Positions 44,601-50,504 of a stretch of 64,000 nucleotides of DNA are shown piece after piece. The notes under the pieces are model-generated. The model did not search any database, had not been told where the DNA came from, and was given only the letters and a program-made list of their open reading frames with translations. The stretch spans positions 186,001-250,000 of the forward strand of contig JAYJMM010000078.1 of assembly GCA_037349105.1 (NCBI GenBank), written 5' to 3'. The stretch's first letter is position 1. Every line of letters begins with the position of its first letter. This stretch comes from Limnomonas spitsbergensis (Eukaryota > Chlorophyta > Chlorophyceae > Chlamydomonadales). The translations under genes were made by a program, and so were the position numbers.

Positions 44601-47600
44601 CCCCCTCCTTCTGCGCACAGACCTGTTCAATGAGCCCACCCTGTTTGACTCAGCCTTCCACCTGCTGCCCTGCTGCCCTTGTCTCATGCCCCCCCCACCT
44701 TCTGCGCGCAGACCTGTTCAATGAGCCCACCCTGTTTGACTCAGCCTTCCACCTGCTGCCCTGCTGCCCTTGTCTCATGCCTCCTCCCCCCTTCTGCGCG
44801 CAGACCTGTTCAATGAGTCCACCCTGTTTGACTCAGCCTTCCACCTGCTGCCCTGCTGCCCTTGTCTCATGCCTCCTCCCCCCCCCTTCTGCGCGCAGAC
44901 CTGTTCAATGAGCCCACCCTGTTTGACTCAGCCTTCCATCTGCTGCCCTGCTGCCCTTGTCTCATGCCTCCTCCCCCCTTCTGCGCGCAGACCTGTTCAA
45001 TGAGCCCACCCTGTTTGACTCAGCCTTCCACCTGCTGCCCTGCTGCCCTTGTCTCATGCCCCCCCCACCTTCTGCGCGCAGACCTGTTCAATGAGCCCAC
45101 CCTGTTTGACTCAGCCTTCAACCTGCTTCGGAACCAAGTGGATGACTCCAAGCTGGCTCAAGCACACTATGTGAGATACCTATTGGGTGATGGCTTGCCA
45201 GGTTTGGGTTTTGAGGTTCTAAATCTTTAGAGCATCATAACCCTAAACCTTGAACCCTCGGTTTGGAGGGGATACTATGAAATGTCTCTTCAACCGCCTC
45301 CAGAACCAGGCGGGTGACTCAGAGTGTCCATGATGGTCCAAGCGCATGATGTGAGAAAATGTTGATCATAGGAGAATGACAAACCTGTAGGGTTCAGGTT
45401 TTATATCTTGACCCTTAACCTGAAGGAGGATGGGGGGGCTGCCATCTGCCTGCTTGGCTGGCTCAGGCACGTGCTATCCTCGTTCATCTGTAGGAGAAGG
45501 AAGCAGACAATCTGGCTGGCTGGCTGTGGCTGGCTGGCTGGCTGGCAATCTGTCTGTCTGGCTGGCAATCTGTCTGGCTGGCAATCTGTCTGGCTGGCTG
45601 GCAGGCTTGAACACACCTGATTTGCAATTCTGTGGGACGAAAAACCTGTGGGGATGAAAATTGGCATTCCTCCTGGCTCCAGCGCACCTCCTCCGGAAAC
45701 ATGTGGGGTGTAAACAACTTCGCCTGGCTGGCCATTTTTCACCCTCTGATTCTCTCTAGACACAGGCCTCTAGACTCAGGCCTCTCTCGTCTCTCCCTCC
45801 TACGTCCCCTCTGCCTCTCTGACACTTTCTTGCACCCACAGCTGTTCCATCCTCCCCTCCCCACCCCCCTGCCACCCACCCATGTACCTGTCACCTGCCC
45901 CCCCCCTCCCGACACGTCCCCCACATCTTCCTTATCCCAGCCTCCTGACAATACATGTTCATCCAGCTGCATTGTGCTGACCTCCCACCTGCCCCCCCCT
46001 CCAAACACGTCCCCCACATCTCCTCTTTCCCAGCCTCCTGACAATACCTTTTCATCCAGCTGCATTGTGCTGACCTCCCACCTGCCTACCCGTCTGTCAC
46101 CTTCTTTGTCCTTTCAGCTGCTCCGTCCCTTTATGCTGCGGCGCGTGAAGGACGAGGTGGAGTGCCGGCTGCCCCCCCGGGTGAGTACATGGCGGTGTAT
46201 TTTTTAGTGGTTACCGGACGACGACCTTAGATAGGCCGTGCTGCGGCCACCCCTGGGCCGATTGACACCAAACCTGGACCGGCCTCCGGCTGGAGGCCCG
46301 AGCAGCAGGGCTGGCCGAGCCAGGGGCTGGTGGCCGTAGGACAAGGTGGAGCCGGCTGCCCCCCCGGGTGAATGCATGCGGCAGTGAAACCAGGGAGAGA
46401 CGTCTTGACAATGCCGTCAAGTGTGGACACACTTGTCACTCTTTTCCTGTCGCCCTCAAGCAGCCCTCAATCCTCATCTACTGCTCCTCCTCCACCCTCC
46501 TCCACCCTCCTGCCCTCTGCCTCCCTAATTTACCTCCTGCCCCCTCCTCCACCCTCCTTCACCCTCCTGCCCTCTGCCTCCCTAATTTACCCTCCTGCCC
46601 GCTGCCTCCCTAATTTACCCTGCCCCCCTCCCCCCACCACTCCTTGCCTGTAGATGGAGACGCGCATCAACTGCTACTCCACCCTTTACCCTCCTGCCCT
46701 CTGCTTCCCTAGTTCACCCTGCCCCCCTCTCCCTCCCCCGCCACTCCTTGCATGTAGATGGAGACGCGCATCAATTGCCCCCTCAGTGAAATGCAGACGT
46801 TCTGGTACCGACGCCTGCTTCTCAAGGAGAGCAGCTTTCTGGTGGAAATGGAGGGAGGGGTGAGTGAGAGGAGGAGGTGGGAGGGATGAGGTGTGGACAT
46901 ACAAGTGAGAGGTGGAAATGAAGGGGGGGGTTAGTGAGAGGAGGAGATGGACGGATGAGGTGTGGATATAAGAGTGGGAGGAGGAGATGGAGGGATGATG
47001 TGTGGATATAAGAGTGGGAGGAGGAGATGAAGGGGGGGGGGGGGTGAGTGAGAGGAGGAGATGGAGGAAAGGGATGGGGATTTAAAGGGACCCGCCTTGC
47101 ACCTCTCCCCCTCTGCCCTTCCATGCACCTCCCCCCCTCCCCTCCATGCACCTCCCCCCCCCCCCTCCATGCACCTTCCAGCCCATCACCCCCGCCCCCC
47201 TCTTCCCCTCCATGCACCTCTCCCACTCCCCCTCCATGCACCTCTATGCACCTCCCCCCCCCCCCCCCCCTCCATTCACCTTCCAGTCCGTTGCCCCCAA
47301 AAAGCGCGGGAGGAAGCCCCGCGTCCAGATAGAAGAAGAAGCCCGGCCGACGCCATCCCCCGCTCCGGAACCCGCAGCCGCCTCCCAAGAAGACGTTGGC
47401 GACGCGGCCGTGGACGGGGAGGGTGGCGACGCGGCCGATGCTGCGGCTGCCAACGCCGGCGGCGGTGTCAAGTCCTGGCAAAAGGCGATGAATCTGCTCA
47501 TGCAGCTGCGCAAGTGCTGCAATCACCCCTTCATGTTCCCGGATTCGGAGCCGGACTATGACGGGAGTACTACCGGAGAGGACGTGGTGGACGGCTCGGG

Positions 47601-50319
47601 GAAGATGCAGGTAGGCTGTCTAGTTTAGGTTTTTGATCGTCAACCCTAAACTAGGTCTAGCATCGATAAAGTCAGCTTTTCATAGTACCTAGCTTGCGTG
47701 TCATCTGTGGCTGGGGAGGATGTGGTGGACGGCTCAGGGAAGATGCAAGTGGGCTGTACGGTCAAGGGTCAATGTGGACCCTGTGACCTGATTCGTGTGA
47801 AGCCTGTGACCGGGGAGAACCTGGTGGATGGACAGGGGAGGTGCAGATGACCTGAACGGTTAAGGGTTGATGTGGACCCTGTGACCTGATTAGTGTGGAC
47901 CCTGTGACCTGATTAGTGTGAACCCTGTGACCGGGGAGAACTTGGTGGATGGACAGGGGACGTGCAGATGACCTGAACGATTAAGGGTTGATGTGGACCC
48001 TGAGACCTGATTAGTGTAAACCCTGTGACCGGGGAGAACTTGGTGTCTGGACAGGGGGAAGTGCACCATCAGTGAGGGCGGGGGGTGGGCACCATCAGTG
48101 AGGAGGGTGGGGTACCATCAGTGAGGAGGGTGGGGTACCATCAGTGAGGAGGGTGGGGTACCATCAGTGAGGAGGGTGGGGTACCATCAGTGAGGAGGGT
48201 GGGGTACCATCAGTGAGGAGGGTGGGGTACCATCAGTGAGGAGGGTGGGGTACCATCAGTGAGGAGGGTGGGGTACCATAGTGAGGAGGGTGGGGTACCA
48301 TCAGTGAGGAGGGTGGGGTACCATCAGTGAGGGTGGTGGGGTACCATCAGTGAGAATGGGGGGAAATGAGGCCTGGAGCCCATTTGAGGAGGGGGGGGGG
48401 CACCATCAGGGGAGGTGGTGGATGGACCTTGAAAGATGCAGGTGTGAAAGAGGAAGATGCAGGTGTGAAAGAGGAAGATGCAGGTGTGAAACTCATATGC
48501 GTGAACACAAAGTCTGGGGAAGGATGCAGGTGGGCTATCCAAGGTGGGCGGATGGAAGTGAGAAACCTGAAAAGTGTGAAACCTGAGCCTCCTTTCACCA
48601 CCTTCACCATTTTAACAGATCCTGAATCGGCCGTTGGACAAGCTCAGCACCTTGCCCCCATCCTCTCAAATATATCCCCGCATCCGCCTCCTTTCACCGC
48701 CCGTGCCTCCTTTCACCGCCCTTGCCTTCTTTCACCGCCCGTGCCTCCTCCATCTGCCCCCCCGCAGATTCTGGACCGGCTGTTGGACAAGCTCAAGACC
48801 CGCGGCCACCGCGTGGTTCTTTTCAGCCAGTTCAACATCATGCTGGATGTGATTGAGGATTACCTCATATACAGAGGGTACAAGTACAGGTGAGAGGGAG
48901 GGAATGCACGACCTGCAGATGAAAGGGTTGCAAGTGCTTGTCTGGGTGCAGATGAAACAAGTAGAGGTGCAATTGTGTGACTTTTAGGGTGTGAGGCATG
49001 TGCGAGGGTTCAGGGTATCGACCAGTATAACGTCATGCTTGACATGATTTAGGGTTAAGGGTGTGAGGTATGTGCGAGGGTTCAGGGTATCGACCAGTAT
49101 AACGTCATGCTTCACATGATTTAGGGTTAAGGGTGTGAGGTATGTGCGAGGGTTCAGGGTATCGACCAGTATAACGTCATGCTTGACATGATTTAGGGTT
49201 AAGGGTGTGAGGTATGTGCGAGGGTTCAGGGTATCGACCAGTATAACGTCATGCTTGACATGATTTAGGGTTTAGGGTGTGAGGTATGTGCGAGGGTTCA
49301 GGGTATCGACCAGTATAACGTCATGCTTCACATGATTTAGGGTTAAGGGTGTGAGGTATATGCGAGGGTTCAGGGTATCGACCAGTATAACGTCATGCTT
49401 CACATGATTTAGGGTTAAGGGTGTGAGGTATGTGCGAGGGTTCAGGGTATCGACCAGTATAACGTCATGCTTCACATGATTTAGGGTTAAGGGTGTGAGG
49501 TATGTGCGAGGGTTCAGGGTATCGACCAGTATAACGTCATGCTTCACATGATTTAGGGTTAAGGGTGTGAGGTATGTGCGAGGGTTCAGGGTATCGACCA
49601 GTATAACGTCATGCTTCACATGATTTAGGGTTAAGGGTGTGAGGTATGTGCGAGGGTTCAGGGTATCGACCAGTATAACATCATGCTTCACATGATTTAG
49701 GGTTAAGGGTGTGAGGTATGTGCGAGGGTTCAGGGTATCGACCAGTATAACGTCATGCTTCACATGATTTAGGGTTAAGGGTGTGAGGTGTGTGCGAGGG
49801 TTCAGGGTATCGACCAGTATAACGTCATGCTTCACATGATTTAGGACATGTGGGTCGAGCTTTGTACGAAGTCCGGGTTAAAGGGGGTACAGGTTAGGGA
49901 CAAGACATCTTCACCCTGACTTACCCCCTCCCCTCCCCTCCCCTCCCCTCCCCTGCCCTCCCTGGCGCCTGGATGGCAGCATCAATATCCACACCTCCAC
50001 GCACTTATCCACACACCCATCCACACATTAACCCCCCTCTGCAGGCGCCTGGACGGCAGCACCAGCATTCTCACCTCCACACACGCATCCACACATTCAC
50101 CCCCCTCTCCAGGCGCCTGGACGGCAGCACCAGCATCCACACCTCCACACACCTCTCCACACTCTCCTCCACACATCCACCCCCCTCACCAGGCGCCTGG
50201 ACGGCAGCACAAACCGCATCCAACGCATGATCGACATTGAGGTCTTCAACAAACCCAACAGCGAGGTGTTCATCTACATCCTATGCACGCGGGCAGGCGG
50301 CCTGGGTGTGAACCTGCAG
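31165..50319 (+). CDS. SNF2-family chromatin-remodelling ATPase with N-terminal tandem Agenet domains (3' incomplete)
   Basis: A nuclear ATP-dependent chromatin remodeller is predicted: an ATPase motor translocating on nucleosomal DNA, with an Agenet (Tudor-like) module as a likely histone or chromatin reader. Twenty-three exons totalling 2697 bp (899 codons) join with compatible phases at every junction, which strongly supports the model. The order is tandem Agenet (residues ~5-140), basic/acidic linker (~160-430), ATPase lobe 1 (438-674), linker with AT-hook (675-816), and the start of lobe 2 (817-899, ending [13 protein letters not shown]). The last SNF2 motif (QxxxRxxRxGQ) and any C-terminal domains lie beyond the 19-bp satellite. 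Lobe 1 most resembles ISWI or Lsh subfamilies ([16 protein letters not shown]), but motif II is DEGH. Total visible intron length is about 16.5 kb, much of it tandem repeats built from exon edges. Exon coordinates are in the module entries. Confidence 0.93.
31380..31783 (+). repeat. Intron 2 with one decayed copy of the exon 3 start
   Basis: About 31550-31610 (AGCTCAAAGCACAGCGCCGC, then GCAACCCCAG followed by TCCCTTGGCAGATGG) parallels the true acceptor at 31742-31803 (GCAAACCCCAG followed by TTCCTCACAGAAGACGG). Confidence 0.55.
33093..37718 (+). CDS. SNF2 gene exons 6-10: linker region
   Basis: Exons 33093-33469, 33806-33858, 36294-36415, 36890-37078 and 37626-37718. Residues ~160-437. Exon 6 encodes a low-complexity Gly/Ser/Glu-rich stretch with basic patches ([20 protein letters not shown]), exon 8 a conserved-looking [19 protein letters not shown], and exon 9 a charged helix ([20 protein letters not shown]) leading to [20 protein letters not shown]. 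The last part lies just before the ATPase, where SNF2 proteins often carry an HSA or AutoN-like regulatory helix; no named domain is assigned. Exon 6 ends AT and exon 7 begins GTACGA, restoring ATG TAC across the junction. Confidence 0.85.
33470..33805 (+). repeat. Intron 6: ladder of ~5 decayed donor-edge copies
   Basis: The exon 6 end and donor (GTGCTGAAAGAGAACAT/GTGAGAGCGG) is echoed at ~33500, 33530, 33572, 33602 and 33640 by ATGCTGAGATGAAATACGTG, TTCTGAAAGATGGGATGCG, ATGCTGAAATGCAGCGTGTG and further variants, each followed by a GAGA or GTGG-like word. Confidence 0.6.
33908..35205. repeat. 21-bp minisatellite, about 62 copies, in SNF2 intron 7
   Basis: Units are TCCATCAGCAGTGACAGGCT+G with CAGTG/CAGGG, CCATC/CTATC and CAGG/CATG variants. 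Because 21 is a multiple of three and no unit contains a stop, long frames stay open on both strands; the minus strand reads as a perfect heptad (MDSLSLL). The phase of splicing places the whole array inside an intron. Confidence 0.93.
35590..36190. repeat. ~30-bp C-rich minisatellite in SNF2 intron 7
   Basis: About 20 irregular units of CCCCGCTCCATCTCCCCATC followed by a C-run and AATC, ATGC or AAGC. Pyrimidine-rich on the plus strand, which would form a very long polypyrimidine tract ahead of the exon 8 acceptor (CCCCAG at 36293). Confidence 0.88.
36416..36889 (+). repeat. SNF2 intron 8 with donor-edge copies
   Basis: The donor context TCTCAG/GTAAGCAGTACAAGCC is repeated at about 36457-36535 as CAGATGAGCAGTACACGCC, GTCAGGTCAGCAGTACACG and two shorter versions. 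A run of 17 C is at about 36632-36648. Confidence 0.6.
37079..37625 (+). repeat. SNF2 intron 9: acceptor-edge copies
   Basis: The stretch ending in the true acceptor (CACTGAATGCTCTGCCC..CCCTGCAG/GTTGC) is preceded by a parallel stretch ending at ~37508 (CCTGAACGCTGCC..TGCCCCCAG/GTCCTGC). A third, more decayed version may end at about 37424 (TGTCCCCAG/GACC). Confidence 0.45.
37343..37419. repeat. 34-bp near-perfect hairpin in SNF2 intron 9
   Basis: Left arm 37343-37376 and right arm 37386-37419 are reverse complements except around one three-base block; the loop is 9 nt (TGCAGTGCT). The arms begin ACAGGTAGCGGCAGTG. It could be a small-RNA precursor-like structure or an inverted duplication; there is no evidence for expression. 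Confidence 0.8.
37960..40140 (+). repeat. 22-copy, exact 93-bp array of acceptor plus exon 11 start, in SNF2 intron 10
   Basis: Exon-like starts occur at 38146 and then every 93 bp to 40099, without a single period slip. Each unit has the acceptor (CTCCTCGCCCGCAG), 42 bp of exon 11 encoding [14 protein letters not shown], then about 37 bp of intron-like sequence with CCCTAAACCCTAAACCCT. Only the last copy (40099) continues into the helicase exon; earlier ones run into a TAA in the SNF2 frame. A decayed 23rd copy is at ~37965-38010. Another frame is open through the whole array (751 codons) because 93 is a multiple of three; I regard it as fortuitous. Confidence 0.95.
40099..46180 (+). CDS. 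SNF2 gene exons 11-19: ATPase lobe 1
   Basis: Exons 40099-40194, 40831-40940, 41768-41899, 42504-42591, 43020-43092, 43307-43329, 43932-43968, 45082-45170 and 46118-46180, residues 438-674. Motif Ia region [12 protein letters not shown]; Walker A DEMGLGKT split between exons 11 and 12; [15 protein letters not shown]; motif [15 protein letters not shown]; motif [23 protein letters not shown]; then [20 protein letters not shown]. All residues needed for ATP binding and hydrolysis (K of GKT, DE of DEGH) are present, so this should be an active ATPase. Exon 16 is only 23 bp (encoding most of GTPVQNNL), among the smallest exons seen here. Confidence 0.93.
40458..40640. repeat. 38-bp minisatellite, about 4.5 copies, in SNF2 intron 11
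   Basis: Units read CAAGTACCAGCAGAAGCAAC then AGCAGCAAGGCTTGGTTG, near-identical. Downstream at 40733-40790 a decayed version of the exon 12 body (CCTAGGGCC..TTTCCTGGCCTGCC..GAGTTGTATTGC) precedes the real exon at 40831. Confidence 0.85.
41195..41767 (+). repeat. SNF2 intron 12: ladder of four decayed copies of the exon 13 start
   Basis: Copies begin after CAG at about 41203, 41340, 41493 and 41645, each with GA(T/C)GGC(T/C)GAG(G/T)TCC-like wording, before the real exon at 41768 (CTCAG/GATGGCTGAGTTCCGCAA). The second and third are close to each other (period ~153 bp); the fourth retains GCCGAGGTCCTCAAGTGGTG followed by CCCTGAGATG. Confidence 0.8.
41841..42080 (+). repeat. SNF2 intron 13: donor-edge duplication of exon 13
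   Basis: The last ~58 bp of exon 13 plus ~50 bp of intron (41841-41950) is repeated at ~41969-42078: CCTCATTTGATGTGGAAGCC then GGACGATGCACTCCTGTCTT. In the copy the donor is destroyed (CGGAAAGG in place of CGTAAGTAAGG). Confidence 0.8.
43093..43500 (+). repeat. SNF2 introns 15 and 16: single donor-edge copies
   Basis: Intron 15 repeats CTGATGCTCACAG/GTGCAGG at about 43139-43162 as CCTGATGCTCTCACGGGTGT. Intron 16 repeats CAACCTG/GTGAGTCCCCTACT at about 43455-43480 (TACAACCTGGTGAGTCCCCT), still with an intact donor. Confidence 0.7.
44160..45081 (+). repeat. SNF2 intron 17: ladder of ~11 copies of acceptor plus exon 18 start
   Basis: Units of about 50-98 bp contain CACCCTGTTTGACTCAGCC and TTCCACCTGCTGCC; the seven rightmost also keep TTCTGCGCGCAG (or GCGCACAG) then ACCTGTTCAATGAG, the complete exon 18 edge. 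The true exon starts at 45082 and first differs at TTCAACCTGCTTCGG. Copies end in intron-like CTGCTGCCCTTGTCTCATGC. Confidence 0.93.
45171..46117 (+). repeat. SNF2 intron 18: duplicated edges on both sides and a GGCT microsatellite
   Basis: 45288-45360 is a decayed copy of the end of exon 18 with its donor (TTCAACCGCCTCCAGAACCA, then GCATGATGTGAGAAAATG). Near the other end, 45836-45865 (CACCCACAGCTGTTCCATCC) and two ATCCAGCTGCATTGTGCTGA units parallel the exon 19 acceptor (TTTCAG/CTGCTCCGTCC). A CTGG/GGCA-type array lies at 45513-45605. Confidence 0.65.
46181..46757 (+). repeat. SNF2 intron 19: donor copy and acceptor copy
   Basis: 46338-46376 (GACAAGGTGGAGCCGGCTGC then CCCCCCGGGTGAATGCATG) repeats the exon 19 end and donor. 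At 46655 TGTAG/ATGGAGACGCGCATCAACTG duplicates the exon 20 start, ~103 bp before the real one at 46758, in a unit that includes the CCCTCTGCCTCCCTAATTTA intron segment. Sequence between 46215 and 46335 resembles the dispersed repeat near 5.1 kb. Confidence 0.75.
46758..47610 (+). CDS. SNF2 gene exons 20-21: inter-lobe linker with AT-hook
   Basis: Exons 46758-46859 and 47287-47610, residues 675-816. Exon 20 encodes [20 protein letters not shown], the conserved post-lobe-1 helix of SNF2 proteins. Exon 21 inserts an Ala/Glu/Gly-rich low-complexity stretch beginning [18 protein letters not shown], whose KRGRKP core is an AT-hook-like minor-groove binder, then returns to the canonical [16 protein letters not shown]. 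The ~60-residue insertion sits where many SNF2 proteins have variable insertions. Confidence 0.9.
46860..47286 (+). repeat. SNF2 intron 20: donor-side and acceptor-side copies
   Basis: Purine-rich units after the donor repeat its context: GGTGGAAATGGAGGGAGG/GGTGAG is echoed at ~46909-46940 (GGTGGAAATGAAGGG..TTAGTGAGAGG) and ~47025-47060. On the acceptor side CACCTTCCAGCCCATCACCC at ~47170 parallels the real CACCTTCCAG/TCCGTTGCCC. Confidence 0.65.
47611..48060 (+). repeat. SNF2 intron 21: ladder of four decayed donor-edge copies
   Basis: The exon 21 end (GGAGAGGACGTGGTGGACGG, then GGAAGATGCAG/GTAGGC) recurs at ~47712, 47811, 47933 and 48030. Decay increases with distance: the first keeps GGATGTGGTGGACGGCTCAG, the later ones GGGGAGAACTTGGTGGATGG. 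Confidence 0.85.
48060..48355. repeat. 23-bp minisatellite, about 12 copies, in SNF2 intron 21
   Basis: Units of ACCATCAGTGAGGAGGGTGG+GGT. The array begins directly at the end of the last donor-edge copy (GTGCACCATCAGTGAGG), so it may have been seeded by that copy. A 26-bp GGTGTGAAAGAGGAAGATGCA-like triplication follows at 48438-48490. Confidence 0.9.
48590..48767 (+). repeat. Decayed copy of the exon 22 start in SNF2 intron 21
   Basis: TTTTAACAG/ATCCTGAATCGGCCGTTGG at 48611-48650, with ACAAGCTCAGCACC following, parallels the real CCCGCAG/ATTCTGGACCGGCTGTTGG at 48768. The spacer repeats CCTCCTTTCACCGCCC several times. Confidence 0.8.
48768..50319 (+). CDS. SNF2 gene exons 22-23: start of ATPase lobe 2
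   Basis: Exons 48768-48889 and 50193-50319, residues 817-899. [20 protein letters not shown] followed by [13 protein letters not shown] is the SNF2 helicase-C opening; [19 protein letters not shown] and [16 protein letters not shown] are motifs IV-V. The donor at 50319 (CTGCAG/GTGTGA) leads into the 19-bp satellite. The remaining motif VI and C-terminal domains must be encoded beyond the window, or the gene is truncated by the satellite. Confidence 0.9.
49000..49845. repeat. 72-bp minisatellite, 12 copies, in SNF2 intron 22
   Basis: Exact 72-bp spacing of ACCAGTATAACGTCATGC at 49021, 49093 and so on to 49813. The core resembles exon 22 (AGCCAGTTCAACATCATGCT, then GGATGTGATTGAGG against GACATGATTTAGGG), so it appears derived from the exon. 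Each unit also has a TTAGGGTTAAGGG telomere-like stretch. A 187-codon minus-strand frame is a by-product of the period. Confidence 0.92.
49965..50192 (+). repeat. SNF2 intron 22: three copies of the exon 23 start
   Basis: GCGCCTGGATGGCAGCA at ~49966, then CTGCAG/GCGCCTGGACGGCAGCAC at 50044 and TCCAG/GCGCCTGGACGGCAGCAC at ~50114, before the real exon at 50193. The latter two retain intact AG acceptors and the RLDGST codons. Confidence 0.9.
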
Positions 50320-50430
50320 GTGTGAAAGGGTATGAAGGGGGTGGCTGGGTGTGAGCCTGCAGGTGTGACATTGGTATGGAGGGTCTGACCTGGGTGTGAA
50401 CTCCGACCTGTATCTTGGTCTGTACCCTGA
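50320..50430 (+). repeat. SNF2 intron 23: donor-edge copies
   Basis: The exon end CTGGGTGTGAACCTGCAG/GT is echoed at ~50345-50370 (CTGGGTGTGAGCCTGCAGGTG) and ~50389-50410 (CCTGGGTGTGAACTCCGACC), each followed by a TATGGAGGG or TATCTTGG word like the first intron bases. Confidence 0.75.
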
Positions 50431-50504
50431 CACCTTATCCCTGATGGATCTGCTACAATGTGCAACAGACTGCCTCAAAATGCTGACTGAACTTTGGACT
50501 TCAG

